Part shown: positions 1-10,789 of the stretch, one piece after another
Layout of the letters: every line of letters starts with the position of its first letter
Position numbering within the stretch: position 1 is the stretch's first letter
Source: Septoria linicola
Lineage: Eukaryota; Ascomycota; Dothideomycetes; Mycosphaerellales; Mycosphaerellaceae
NCBI GenBank assembly: GCA_024114885.1
Contig: CP099423.1
Location: 992,001-1,056,000, forward strand
DNA: 64,000 nt
Direction: 5' to 3'
Notes under the pieces: model-generated
The model's database searches: none
What the model was told of the DNA's origin: nothing
What the model saw: only the letters and a program-made list of their open reading frames with translations
Made by a program: the position numbers and the translations under genes

Positions 1-1030
1 CGGAGCATTCGATATCAGTATACATAGAACGTCTGCCTCGAAAGTGAACATTCGGAAGTCCAGCTGTGCACGCTATGTATGTCATCGAGGATGTCCGACA
101 CGACCCACAAGTAAGAACTGCAACAGGCAGCCACATGTTCAATTGACTGATAGTGTAGTTGACCTTTTGCTACACTTAGTCAATCAACCAACTAATGCTA
201 TCAATACCCTGACAGTCAGTCAGTGGGCGATTCAAACTTCATGGAGGATGAAGGAACGACTGCTTGTCAGCTTTCTTGAACAGGTCATGTTTTTGGAATT
301 TGGTTAATTCGACATCTGACGCCTTCGAGGCGCCGCTTCCAGCTGATTATCCCATAACCTCGCAAGTATTACAATGGGTCGACAAACAGTCAGGCAATCT
401 ATGTAGAAAATCAGCCTGTGGTCTTGTTACGCCGTGGTCATCGTCCCAGGAATAACTTTAGGTAACCCTAAGATCTGGTCCGAAAAAATGCCAGTAGTTA
501 ACTTGTGAGATTAGTCGACTGCTAGACAACGACTTCGTACTCAGACAGACACTCAGAGATCCAAGGAGATTCAGACAGTCAGTCGTCAATTGACAGACCG
601 TTGTGGTGTTAGTCAGACAGTCACCTGGTTTCTGTTACGCTCTCTGACCGTTAGACGAGTATATATGTATGCTTCAGTGTCAGCCCGTCGTTACAGGACG
701 AGCTAGAGGAGTACAGACATGAGGGAAGAGTCTCAAGAATATCGTTTGCAAGGCTGTGTGGCCGTCTTCCATATCAGAGGAAGGAACAACAACATGTCTT
801 GGCATGCAAGTTCAGTTCAGTACAGTACTAGCATAATGGTTCTGATTAACGACATGGAACAGAATATTATGCCATGCTTTCCGAACAGTCTAAGGTCGTC
901 CTGAGTCGGTGTAAAAGAGGAGTGCTGACTGGTGGTCGCGCTAAAGCAAAAAGTTGAGCTATCGCACCCATCCCGTTCTGGACACTACGCTACACTTGCC
1001 CACTTGCTCTACAACAACAACAAAAGAAAT
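1..1030. other. No supported gene
   Basis: Balanced base composition, only short overlapping ORFs without recognisable motifs. A loose cluster of degenerate CAGACAG/CAGTCAG words lies between about 205 and 630. Nothing here reads as a conserved protein. Confidence 0.5.
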
Positions 1031-1084
1031 GCATCAGCCGTGAATCGAACACGGGGCCCGCGCACAAAGCAGTGAAGCTGATGC
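1031..1084 (-). tRNA. tRNA-like relic without a D arm
   Basis: On the minus strand a perfect 7-bp acceptor stem (GCATCAG with CTGATGC) encloses a canonical T arm, stem CCGTG/CACGG around the loop TTCGATT, which also forms an internal B-box. Only about 23 nt separate the 5' acceptor strand from the T arm, where a full tRNA needs about 42, so the D arm and A-box are missing. A hairpin of 7 bp (GCTTGCC/GGCAAGC) abuts it at 1083-1100. The anticodon cannot be assigned safely. Read as a deleted tRNA pseudogene; a functional gene is unlikely. Confidence 0.45.
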
Positions 1085-1463
1085 TTGCCTGATGGCAAGC
1101 GCGGATTTTACCCTGGAGAGGAGTTAATAATGGATTTAGAGATGGTATGGATGCAAGCTTACACTAAACCACTGATGCAGGTGATTGGCTGCCATCGATG
1201 AAGAGCATGATTTCTGTAAATTTATCAATGACACATGGTTGGCAACAGATGGCGGTTCTCAAAGCTACACTGACCGATGATGACAGGATGTGAGTCGTCG
1301 CAAGCTAGTTGAGTGTGCATGCCACTAATCTTTCGGCAGTTCTTCGAAGATTGATGCCGTATGGGCGACTGCTTCACGATTAATCTGCTCAGCCTTTTTG
1401 CACGACATGGATCTCGACACTCAAGCGGTAGGAGTCCCAGGTACTGTGTATAGGTAGGTGTGA

Positions 1464-2280
1464 TTGCTGAGACCCTGTCGGGTAAAAGCCTTTTGGAGTC
1501 ACCTGGAGCACAAAGTACACTGGAGCAAGTCAATCCCAATGCCGCAGAGCAATACTAGTGCCGCGAAACAGATGCGCTGCGTCGCTATCTTTGCATTTCT
1601 AGCGCGCGCGTTCACACAACATCTCTTTCAGCCGACTTATCTCCTGTCCGATAGTGGCATGCGTGAGCTATTAATCGACCAAGCTCGAACTCACGGCGCC
1701 AAGGAAGCTGCATTCCGCGCATACCTCTTGGGTCTGCTTCCAGATGCCAACCAAGCGGCCAGGTCCGCAAGGATAAAAGAGACATGTGAGATTTCTCAGA
1801 CTGACTGCAGGCTTGTTGCCATCAAGCCAGGTTGTCAACTTCAGCGATAGTTTGCAGGCTGTTGCAGAGGAAGCTGCCGAGATCTGGCATAAGATCTGTT
1901 TCCATACAGACGCAGTAGAGCCGCGATTCGACCTATGGAGATACAGCGACTGGGCCTCGCATGAGCTGATATTCCAAGATGACGATTGTAAGATCCTTGA
2001 AGAAGGGTCGCGTGATAATTCTCAGGAAGATCAACCTCTGATAGCTATATGTCCACGCCTGTTCAGTTGGTACGAGGGCAAAGCGGTTCCAGAGACCCAC
2101 GGCGTTGTATTCATGGAATCTCAGGCGCAAGGAGCAGTCAGAGAGTTGGATGTGTCTTCGACGGCGAATCGACTTGCCAAGACCATTTCTGTCCGAGAGC
2201 GACCATCGAGACGTCGACGCGCTTCCTCAGGAGTCAACCCACTCCAAAACAACCTCACGACACGGTCTTTTTTAGCTTAG
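1464..2280 (+). CDS. Possible two-exon gene, function unknown
   Basis: Two overlapping plus-strand frames can be joined by a 79-nt intron (1732-1810, GTCTGC...ACTGCAG, with CTGAC just before the acceptor), giving about 245 residues. An internal ATG at 1539 is an alternative start and is followed by a hydrophobic stretch (CVAIFAFLARAF). The second exon is acidic in its middle (FQDDDCKILEEGS) and ends with an Arg-rich stretch (RPSRRRRASS). No family is recognised. The donor is weak, so this could instead be two decayed ORFs. Confidence 0.3.
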
Positions 2281-3965
2281 CGCTTCGCGATCGGCTGAAA
2301 AGAATGCCCACAAGAAGATAATAGCAGCCGGTAAGCCTAAGAAAGCGCCACATCGATACACTCCATTGATTCATCGGCAGGATCAACGATGAGCATGATT
2401 GGCAGGCTACAGTGGCGTCGCAAGCTGAGGTAGGTGCCATAAACACTACCTTTGTGATGGCATAAGTGGAGGCTAAAGGGATGACTCGCATTGCTGCGGA
2501 TGCTTTGTTAAAGATATCACTTTAGGCGTCGTCCTCATCCTACATAGAATCTCAGTAGCTTTTGCAATGGGAACATACCAAGAGTCTGCTGACCGATTAG
2601 ACACCGTTGAGTGTGAGCGGGCAATATTCAGGCGTCATTGGTAACTGTTCCTGATCACGCACGGCGCACTTATGCCGCTTCTGCTTCTCACGTGGGGCCG
2701 TGTGCTTTTCGCCGTTCTGCTCCCATTCCGTCTTCCTTCGATCGCATCTACATTAGTGGCATAGAATGACGCTGATAGAAATGATGAGTGGCCAGGTTTC
2801 GACGAGATTGGGCGCAGGTAGAACGCAACAAGCTGGCGCAGGATGATCTCGATTTCGTATGGCGGTCGAAGATGTTCAATCTGCTGTGGATGGTCGAAGC
2901 GTATTTCACACTGCTTTGGAGAGTGAGGAATTTTAAGCCACCGTAGAACGAATTAGGCTAGCAATGGTGTCCTATGAAGCTTGATTATCGCGGGAACTTG
3001 TCCAAACCCACACACAACGCGTGCTGGCTGCCAGAGCCGGCGTCGGTGGGCAGTAGTTCACTCGAAAAATTGAGCTCCATTTCCTTCTTTGGTGCAATTC
3101 TAGCAGGAGCTACCACGTTTATACGCTCGCTGCGAACGCTGCCGCAATCAGCAGCTCACGCAGGGGTTCACCCTTTTCCTTCACAAACGGCGACCTCTCC
3201 GGGACCGCCTTCGCCTCCTTCGTAGCGACACTTCCGTGCCGAGTGCCGGATTGAATGATAGTCGTGCTGTCGCTTCGTTTTAGTCTTCGATTGCTATGGT
3301 GTGCGGAGACTGGTCGTCACAGTCGCCGCGCGCAGACAGCTGCGGCACACACCATGTAGGGTTCTGCATGTCGCTCTTGGTATACATCTCCAGTGCTTTC
3401 GTAGACTCAATGATTGGCTTAGTATTCTATCACAGTCTTGCAAGGATGGCGCCTTGTGGTTTAGCAACGCCACTTTCGTGACTGATGCTGGAGTGGTCAT
3501 AGTACGACTGTCCTGGCACCATGTCTCTGACTTTGTGTACGCGTCCACAGCTATATCAGAATTTGCTTGATGCACTTGCTGTGCGCATTCACCCACCATT
3601 TCGCGAGCGCATGAAATTCTGTGTGGTTGTCGTGGGGCCGGAAATGACGTGCGCTAAATCGCTAAATCGTATCTGCCATTGGCCGGCAGCGTATGCACAA
3701 GGCACATGCGCGAACCCGACTCAGCCATGCAGAGCACCTTCTCCATACAGGACTCTTTTCGGGAACTCTTCATTGGTAGGTGATGAAGCCCGTGGACTAC
3801 GAGAGGCTGTCTCTCACGATCTGAACTTCACGGATTGCGACCAGACGCGGGAATCTCGAGCAAGCCCGAACTAAGCCTGCTGCTGCCTTGCACCAGATGT
3901 GAGGCAACAGCATGCCTTACAGAGGTCACAGGTCTTGGAACCCACCTCCTGTGCCCCGATGCTTC
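2281..3965. other. No supported gene
   Basis: Several ORFs of 80-120 codons overlap in both directions (for example around 2974-3225 and 3294-3874), but none shows recognisable domains, good splice signals or a consistent codon pattern. Confidence 0.4.
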
Positions 3966-3973
3966 TTCAGGTG

Positions 3974-3980
3974 TATATAA
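3974..3980 (+). promoter_or_regulatory. TATA box of the gene at 4081
   Basis: TATATAA lies about 100 bp upstream of the ATG at 4081, followed by a pyrimidine-rich stretch with TTTCACTT and CTCTCC runs, typical of a fungal core promoter and 5' leader. Confidence 0.45.
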
Positions 3981-4080
3981 GTCTATTTCTCAGTCTCGTA
4001 CTTTCACTTCTGGCTTCTACACCTTGGCTCTCCAATCCGACCCAATAACTCACGAAACCCCTACCAGATATTCACAGAAC

Positions 4081-4503
4081 ATGACTGCTACAGCAAATAG
4101 TTCCAAGGGCCCTCCAGGCTTCAAGACTGACCGCGACTTTGAAGTGTGTTTCAGGAAATGGCAACAGGACTGCCCGCCCGAGCTGAACCAGCAGCATAAG
4201 GAACACCACATTTTCACCTCGGCCGCGTACGACTTCGCTTCCCGAGAGCGCAAGAGAATTAAAGCGACCTGAGAAGCGAGGCTGACGCGAGCGAAGGCCA
4301 TATCGCTTCGGAAAGATCGAATGGCTGCACGAGCGAATCTGCACCTAGCAAAAATCAGATATCTCAAGTTCTTGCTGACTGGAAATTGGATGGAAACTAT
4401 CGAATCGAGTGCCCAAGCGTCGCGGGAGAACCTGACATCGGAAAACTGTGCCCAACAAGCAGTCGGTTCTACGGCAGATCAAGCGTGCAGGAAGAGCGGG
4501 TGA
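4081..4503 (+). pseudogene. Small basic helical protein gene, broken by one TGA
   Basis: The frame opens at the ATG at 4081 after a TATA box and pyrimidine-rich leader. It encodes a charged, mostly helical protein of about 140 residues. The first 63 codons end in RKRIKAT, then TGA at 4270-4272, and the same frame continues with EARLTRAKAISLRKDRMA to a stop at 4501-4503. The charge pattern carries on without a break across the TGA, so a CGA (Arg) to TGA transition is the simplest reading. No family is recognised. An alternative is a real short 63-residue protein. Confidence 0.45.
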
Positions 4504-4691
4504 TAAGGGTTGCACTGTCCACTTCTCCAGCTGCTACCAGAAGCTACAAGATGCCATCACCACAATGCCCGCACCAACCACAGTCTTTATCACACAAGGC
4601 CAGATTTTGCTCGTCCGATAGGTGGCCTGTTGGTTCATGCACCCATTCAGACTTCGCAGCCAACGACGGGGCTTTGCCTCTCCGCCGACTT

Positions 4692-5702
4692 TTACTGCCT
4701 TCGGCGACGAAGAACCACTGGTTTGTCCCGTAGTCTCTCAGATCCCGAATCGTTCCTGTTTGAGGGGCCAGGCCTCGGAGACACGGGGTCTTTCGAGCTT
4801 GACGGAATCATAGCTGCTGGTAGGAGGGGAATGTTTTGAACGTGAGCAGTCGAACTTCTTTTCTTCATTCGCAGATGAGCATGTCCAATCGGCAGGTATT
4901 TCCACTTCTTCGGAGCAAATATCTTGTGCTTTCCTTGAGGCTTGTAGTCTGCTTTCATTGCTTCATTCAACCTCCGGTTCGACTCAATCTCAACACGCTC
5001 CCACCAGACGTCGCCAAACCTCTTAGAGTAAACGGTTTGGAGCGTGGGCAGAAGCTGCACATCTCCAATGCAGTAATCAACGAGTATTTGAGGGAGCGGT
5101 CGTATGTTGAAGACTTCGTACGATCCACCTTGTCTAGGATCAAACATGCTTACAGCTTGGTCCTTGGTAGCCAACCAGTGCTGGAGAGCTGTCCCAGACA
5201 GAGGCTTTTCTTGGTGTATGCAAGCAGCGAGACTGCACAGCATGTGTCGAGGGCCCGTCCTTGATGCTACCTCCATGAGCTAGATGTCAACAACTCCTGC
5301 CATTCGGATGTCAAACAATGCATATAATGCATCTGTGTCATTTCGAACATCGAACCAGTATTTCTTGATTTGTGCACACTCAAGAAGTTCTTTAAGGTTC
5401 ATGGTTTCTGTGCTCTTCTCCGAAAAGGCTTGTGAACCTAGCGTGTGAACATCGAGGAGAAAAGCCTCTGCATGCAAGGGAGCGCAGATTTGAATGATGG
5501 ATATTGATCCATGCCGGGATAAGTTTACCCCTTCTATGTCCATGTAAAGAGGCTGGGAGGCCTCATCCATAGACAGTAATCGTTTCATCATCGACCTCAC
5601 ACCATCAAGCGTCTCAACAAATTGCCATCGTTTCTAACGGTCGAAATCGAGTTGTATACTGCTCAAAGCCGCAGCCAAGGGAAGTAGGTCCAAAGATGCC
5701 AT
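4692..5702 (-). pseudogene. DEDD-type 3'-5' exonuclease gene with two amber codons
   Basis: One frame of 337 codons runs from the ATG at 5702, preceded by a TATA box. All three exonuclease motifs of the RNase D/WRN-like DEDD fold are visible: Exo I in YMDIEGVNLSRHG, Exo II in WFDVRNDTDALYALFD and Exo III in LVDYCIGDVQLLP. A conserved-looking segment WWERVEIESNRRLNEAM follows. The C-terminal 60 residues are low complexity (AAMIPSSSKDPVSPRPGPSN). TAG codons interrupt the frame at 5634-5636 (between LDFDR and KRWQFVETLDG) and 5280-5282 (between GVVDI and LMEVASR). In this family Gln is usual before LME, so both look like CAG-to-TAG changes. The frame is otherwise intact with no indels, so inactivation appears recent, unless the stops are spliced out or read through. 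The family acts on RNA or DNA 3' ends; the substrate here is unknown. Confidence 0.75.
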
Positions 5703-5752
5703 GCCGGGTAGGATGATGAGATGGTTGCTCCGCTCAGGCTTGAGGTGATCAG

Positions 5753-5760
5753 TTTATATA
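5753..5760 (-). promoter_or_regulatory. TATA box of the exonuclease gene
   Basis: TATATAAA on the minus strand, about 50 bp upstream of the ATG at 5702, in a position typical for a fungal TATA element. Confidence 0.45.
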
Positions 5761-6115
5761 ACTCTCCATGAAGCCCTATGTGTGGACAATGTTCCACAAT
5801 TTTTAACAGCTAAAAACTGGGTATCAGCAATAGAAGACTGCATAAATTAGCGTGCAGATCCCCTGTCGAATACTGGCAATCTCACATGGCGTCAAGCTGT
5901 TGATGTGGTTATAGTATGATGGCACTTCATGCAGGACTATTAGAGGAACCAGTAAGCACTTGAGGGAAAGAGTCGGTCAGGACCCAAATCTGGTACGGAT
6001 GGAGCTTGCAAGATACCCAGTGACATAGTCTCGCGCTTCGTATGTATGCGGCGTTGTAGCGTGCAAAAGGATTGGCTGCTCAATTCACCAGTCGCAGCGC
6101 CCCCAATCAGCTGGC
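5761..6115. other. Intergenic, no gene seen
   Basis: No ORF with recognisable content; it holds the region upstream of the exonuclease TATA box. Confidence 0.4.
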
Positions 6116-6364
6116 TCATGCAGCAGTGCGCTGGCACAGCGTGCCGTTAGACCCAGAGCCCAATACCAAGTCCTCTTGGATGCAGCTTGGAACAGCTGCG
6201 AGGTCAAGGAAAATTCCCAGAGGAAGTCGCGTGTCCAGCTGGAGGAGTACGGAACGCTCTTCTCCTTCAGATAGAACGTTTCGCACGGGTCAAAGCCTAG
6301 CTTCTGTCGCGATGACCACATATATGTAGAGTGAGTCCAGAACGAGATGGACGAAGAGCAGCAT
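6116..6364 (-). pseudogene. Possible broken small ORF
   Basis: A minus-strand frame from the ATG at 6364 encodes MLLFVHLVLDSLYIYVVIA, then TGA at 6290-6292, then continues with VRNVLSEGEERSVLLQLDT to a stop at 6116. The hydrophobic start could be a signal anchor. The TGA could be a mutated CGA. Another frame over the same DNA (to 6387) is open too, so the choice of frame is uncertain and no family is recognised. Confidence 0.25.
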
Positions 6365-6832
6365 TGAATCCGTGGGTGAAGAGCCACTGCGCGTCAGCCG
6401 TTGATGTCGCTGACCCGGCAAATGTCGGCGCAGCCAGCTTGATCATGCATCGTCGTACTGCTCGCACGATGTCTTATACGGACCTCAAATACATTTCCGT
6501 GCAGAACCAGAGGGAACCTGGATGAGGCTTGCAAGTAGACACACTGATCATCTGTGGTTAGACAGGGGTGTCCATAGCACAGCTCGGGTGCGGAAAGGAG
6601 CACTGAGGCGAATTACTGGACCCCGTCTGCTGTGTAATCATAATTGACACTGTCGGCTGAGCGAATTTAAGTACTGCACAATCTTCCGGCTCATCGTTTC
6701 GTGGATGACGATGGGCAGCCAAGGATTACGGGATTCTGCGGCGGCGTATTAGATTCTCCGCCAGACAGAGGAAAGAGGATGAACTACAAGATTACAGCAT
6801 GAACGGACATACTTCGGAAGCGGTGCAGTCCA

Positions 6833-7846
6833 TCATGTGGAGTTCAACGTACAATGCCCCGGAGAGTAGCGCTTGAGTGCATATGTCCGCATCACTCGGT
6901 ACAAAGGGCTGATCTCAGCTCTACCAAGGCTACGATGACCATTTTCCGGGAAGAACTTTTGCTTTTCGCCAAGTTCTCGTGTCCTCGACTCCTCCTTTCG
7001 GGCATAGCTTCGCTGACCAGACATAGAGCCTAAGATGTCTCTGGCAAGGTCAACGACCCTTCGCATGTCAGTTCTCTCTGCCGGATTCTCTTTCAACATA
7101 CGGTCCTGTAATGCTTCTAAACGTCCCTGGGTGCCTGGTAGCTCACGCACTATGACTCTTTTACGCAACTCGCTGGCAATGGAGCCGGAATGAGCAGCAC
7201 TGAGCAGGGAAATATGTTGGCTAAGCTCGATGCTGCTCAGGCCGAGCGCCCAAACGTCGACTCTATTGTTGTATGCTCGCGTATTGCGTTTCTTGTGCTT
7301 CAAAGCTAAGATTTCGGGGGCCAGGTAGCGAATTGTTCCTTTTGTGTGATCTTCACTCGTTGTGCATACTTTTGCGTGGCCGAAGTCGAGTAGGCAAAAG
7401 TGTAATGTTGACACAGAACCACCTTCGAAGGCAGGCTGACTGAGCGCTCGGAGAGTGCCGTGCCGCGTCAGGCGATCTCCCATCGCAATGCGACTTTCAC
7501 CACCAACATCACAAACTCTCCATTCCGCGAATATGGCGAAAGGTGGCACACCGGTAGCATCGATGTCTCCAAGAACAATGCGAGCACATTTATTACTGGC
7601 CGAGTTCCGACTGGACCAAGCCATCGATGGCCTGAAGAACAAGCTTTTCAGTCTCCAGCGTGGCGATGCTGACCTGCTGCTACCAGCCTGTCTTCGACAT
7701 TCGTCCACCGCATCCTCTAGCATGTCTACTGCCTCGAGCTGCTCGCCGGTGACAGTGACACCGGCAGAGGCCTCTGGCTCTGTAAAAGTGTCCTTGAATC
7801 GTAAGCGTAAGCGCGAGCAGCACGGCGTCGACGCGCAGTAACACAC
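6833..7846 (-). pseudogene. Protein kinase fragment (C-lobe only)
   Basis: The frame carries the back half of a eukaryotic protein kinase: DFG in CLLDFGHAK (about residues 151-159), the APE region in TIRYLAPEIL (171-180), subdomain IX in RVDVWALGLSSIELS (195-209) and the subdomain XI arginine in PAERTD (255-260). The Gly loop, the VAIK lysine and an HRD catalytic loop cannot be found upstream in the frame, and the first codon of the open frame is GTG, not ATG. It is therefore truncated, or its 5' exons lie above 7846 and I could not join them. The 60 residues after the kinase core are basic and unassigned. Activity is unlikely as it stands. Confidence 0.55.
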
Positions 7847-8380
7847 AGGAAGCCACCAGTACGTAAAGCTTACATCAGACTGCTGCAGCGGCGTCGCTGT
7901 CGCCGGAGAAGTGGGAAGAAAAAGGGTTCATCTCAATGCAGGCGAGCGAGCTACTACCACTCGAAGGACGCGAGCAGAGACCGCGAAGCAGCACGGAGCA
8001 CGACATCAGCCAGCATTCAAACGCACGAGGGCTGTGTAGCAGGGTCACTGCGGCTGGAGTCGATATCGCGGAAGTCGAAAACGAGAGGGCTAACAGCTCC
8101 GTGCTGGACATGCTCAGCCGTGACGATAGTAACGGCAGTAGATCAAGCACTCATACAAGTAGCGAAGCACTGAAAGTTCACCGCACGATCATGTGCTGAC
8201 AGGCGGCATAGTTGGTATCGTTGGAGCTAAAGCCTAGCCATTGAATACAAGAATGGGGACATCCACAGCCAGTGTCTTTGTCGATGCCTAGACAGCTTGA
8301 ACCACTGCTTTCACGGCTAGTTGAGCATCGCTTCTCGACATATTCTGGCAGCTGACGAGGCATCTCCATCTCTGGCTTTT
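7847..8380. other. Unresolved, opposing ORFs
   Basis: Open frames exist on both strands (about 7936-8199 plus, 7875-8150 minus). Both are Ser-rich and neither has a domain. The area may hold the promoter of the ORF at 8381 and the lost 5' part of the kinase. Confidence 0.3.
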
Positions 8381-8956
8381 ATGTATCACTTCCAGCCTGC
8401 AAACTTCATGCGCCGCACTATACCACTATACCACTCTTTGAGAATGACATTTCATTTCAGCATCAGCATTGAGCTGAGCTCGACGGGGAAATTTAGAGCT
8501 TTAAGGCAGCAGGTGAAGGCGAGGTGTCGCCAGCTCAGGACCAAGAAAGTACCACTGCCAATTCCAAGGCCCTTTCTCCAACTTCCGTTGGACGATCGCG
8601 CATTGCCGCCACCCTACAACCCTACACCGGTACTACCACCATTGCTGGTGCTGCCACCACCCGAATTGCCGTCAGAGCTGCAAACAGCAGACACCAGACA
8701 TGACGATGCTTGGTACGAAGCAATCACCGCAGTCTCTGGAGGAAGCGGTCTCTCGGAAGTCCATCCGACCACGCATGACGCACAAGGTAGAGCGGCGGGA
8801 AACCAGCTTGAGGAGTTGCAAACTCGTCTCGAGGGGGAACTACCGTACATCGTTGTGGACGACTTCTCCATACAGCAGGGCTCTGCGTACTTACGAGTCG
8901 ATAGCCCCAGGCTCTCAACGCCAGAAGAGCGAAAGCTGGATCTTAGCTTATTCTAG
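8381..8956 (+). CDS. Proline-rich hypothetical protein
   Basis: ATG at 8381 (next in-frame ATG at 8408) opens a 191-residue frame. A short hydrophobic N-terminus (MTFHFSISIEL) is followed by a basic stretch, then a Pro/Leu-rich linker around residues 75-100 including LPPPYNP, which contains a PPxY motif of the kind bound by WW domains. An acidic C-terminal third (LEELQTRLEGELPYIVVDDF) follows. No family is recognised. The PPxY could link it to ubiquitin ligase adaptors, but that is speculation from one short motif. Confidence 0.4.
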   Translation: MYHFQPANFMRRTIPLYHSLRMTFHFSISIELSSTGKFRALRQQVKARCRQLRTKKVPLPIPRPFLQLPLDDRALPPPYNPTPVLPPLLVLPPPELPSELQTADTRHDDAWYEAITAVSGGSGLSEVHPTTHDAQGRAAGNQLEELQTRLEGELPYIVVDDFSIQQGSAYLRVDSPRLSTPEERKLDLSLF

Positions 8957-9392
8957 GCCTCCGAATGCTTGGCATTTGTGTTTCGAATAGCTCCAATATG
9001 ATCAAGTGCTCAATCTGAAGCATGCGCTACCTTATCAGCTGCCGTCTGAGAGGCCTACCTGGTGCTACGTCAGGGCACAAGTACGCGAACAGTGTTGGAT
9101 AGACGCCTGTTGGAGTGCGAGCTATCTAGGTCCTGATGGACAGAACTACTTGTCCGTATACGTAGACACTCACTAGGTACAAGTTCTGGAAATCTTCCTT
9201 CACTTCGTTGGTACAGTCAACTTTGTCCCCTTGTAAGATTACCCACTACTTATATATGTCTGTTCGCCAAAATGTAGCAAACGATAGAAACTCGTAGGGC
9301 TTTAGGTGCATCAAGGCAGGGCGCTTTCGGGTTCTTTCATGTCCTAAGTAATAGTATAAGCTTCTTCCCAGGCGAAAGTCTATAGTCCACAC
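8957..9392. other. Intergenic, no gene seen
   Basis: No coding signal. TATATATG-like and AT-rich words around 9250 could be regulatory but cannot be assigned. Confidence 0.4.
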
Positions 9393-9692
9393 TCACGATT
9401 GACTCGCTGTCTGCCTTCTGTACAATGCTTTAACAGCCTCCGAGATATTCTTCATCTCTTCCAGGCGCGCTTCCTGATCGGAAGTGAGTTGGAGGACCTC
9501 GAGATTGTCTTTGTACGGGAAGATTTGGTCGAGGACCTCGGAACGGTACAGTGCTGGCAGCCATGCTCGGAGGTACTCGCAGGCCACGCACGTTTCGATT
9601 GCATGTTGATAGCTTCTGAACGAGTTCAAATTGGTCTCCGTAGCTAGCTGGCAGAGATGCAAACGTAACTCATGGATGGATGTGGCGCTCAT
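9393..9692 (-). CDS. Small helical hypothetical protein (99 aa)
   Basis: ATG at 9692 opens an uninterrupted 99-residue frame predicted to be mostly helical (HELRLHLCQLATETNLNSF, EEMKNISEAVKALYRRQ). At its end the sequence TCAATC-GTGAGT provides a strong donor overlapping the stop. With an acceptor at about 9345 (TTACTTAG) the protein would end only two residues later, so the length barely changes. The frame has no stops of RIP type. Function unknown. Confidence 0.5.
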   Translation of the reverse strand: MSATSIHELRLHLCQLATETNLNSFRSYQHAIETCVACEYLRAWLPALYRSEVLDQIFPYKDNLEVLQLTSDQEARLEEMKNISEAVKALYRRQTASQS

Positions 9693-10225
9693 GTCTCAGG
9701 TATTTTGTCCAAGATTGTAGAAGCCTTATAATGGTTGCGGTGCGAAATGAGAGGCTTCAAGACCAAGAGACACTCGCTGTGTCTTATATATCTAACTTGC
9801 ACGCACTCGCTAGACTAATGCATGCTCAACGTCAGGGGCACAATGCTTTGACGTGTCTGGTTACATATGTGGTGCTTCACCGTACATTGGTGATTCGCCG
9901 AAACAGTACTGATGCTGACGAATTAATAGAAAAGGACGCATTCGTCTCGGAGAAGTGATCATTATTACGGCCGAAGCTCAGCCTTCACAGAGCCGCTCTA
10001 GTCGTGATGATGGCTGTTAATACTGATATTGATCGCGAAGCGAATCTCATCAGTCTTGTGCGCATCGGCTCCTCGCACCCATAGCTAGCTCACTTATGCG
10101 ACCCATCTCGCTGTTGCATCATGCGGAAAGTACCTGTACGAAGCTGGACTAAGCTTCAATCTAGTCTTCCACAGCTAGCCCGAATCGTCGTAACTGCTTG
10201 TGGTGGCCGTGAAACCATAGCGCGC
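9693..10225. other. Intergenic, no supported gene
   Basis: A plus-strand ORF at 9680-9958 lacks any recognisable feature and starts inside the opposite gene. The rest holds only short frames. Confidence 0.4.
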
Positions 10226-10646
10226 TCAATTATCCTCCTTGTATCGATGTCCGCATTTGTGGCAAACATAGAAGACTGTGGTCCCTTCATCTGCACTGCG
10301 GAGCTGAAGAGCTTTGAAGTACATTTCGGGAGACGAGCACTTCTCGCATGTCTGCTGAATCTTCTGTCCGTCCTTGAGATCCGCTTCAGACACGTCTTGC
10401 ACACTTTCTCGAAGCATCGTCCTAAGTTTGGACGGCAAAGAGCGTGACCGAGAAGTTTCGACTATGGTAGACGGCCAGTTGTCTATCAAGTATTAGCACG
10501 GCCTGCACCTAGTAACGGTTGGCGCCTAGCTGACTTTGGTTTGTTGTGCCGCAGACATCACATTGGATCTCTTGGCGCGATGGTGACACTCTTTCAAGCA
10601 GATTACCGCACGCTGTGCAGAAACACAGTCCGCCGACCAGCGACAT
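10226..10646 (-). CDS. RPA12: RNA polymerase I subunit RPA12 (A12.2)
   Basis: Two exons joined by a 52-nt intron (10483-10534, with branch site TGCTAAT and acceptor GATAG) give a 122-residue protein, the normal size for this subunit. Exon 1 (10535-10646) encodes the N-terminal zinc ribbon with two Cys pairs, FCTACGNLLE and CDVCGTTN. Exon 2 (10226-10482) encodes the TFIIS-like C-terminal zinc ribbon: QTCEKCSSPEMYF, then the invariant acidic-loop segment LRSADEGTTVFY and CHKCGHRY. In RNA polymerase I this subunit supports transcript cleavage and termination in the nucleolus. The donor GTCAGC is slightly unusual. No stops or frame breaks: this gene looks intact, unlike several neighbours. Confidence 0.9.
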
Positions 10647-10789
10647 AATGTTGTCGCAATTCGTTGTTGACGAAGAGGTGCAAGTGTTGACTGAGAATTT
10701 CTCTTATGATCGCAGGGTTCTATTTAAGGTTTAGTGCATCTGCACAGTGGCTTCCCTAACTAACTTAGTCTGCAAGCCTGCTAACTAAG

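Noticed and set aside
4836..5264. 142-codon plus-strand ORF
   Set aside because: Shadow of the exonuclease gene on the other strand, which has family motifs.
7455..7841. 128-codon plus-strand ORF
   Set aside because: Antisense to the kinase fragment and without features.
10121..10447. 108-codon plus-strand ORF
   Set aside because: Antisense to RPA12 exon 2.
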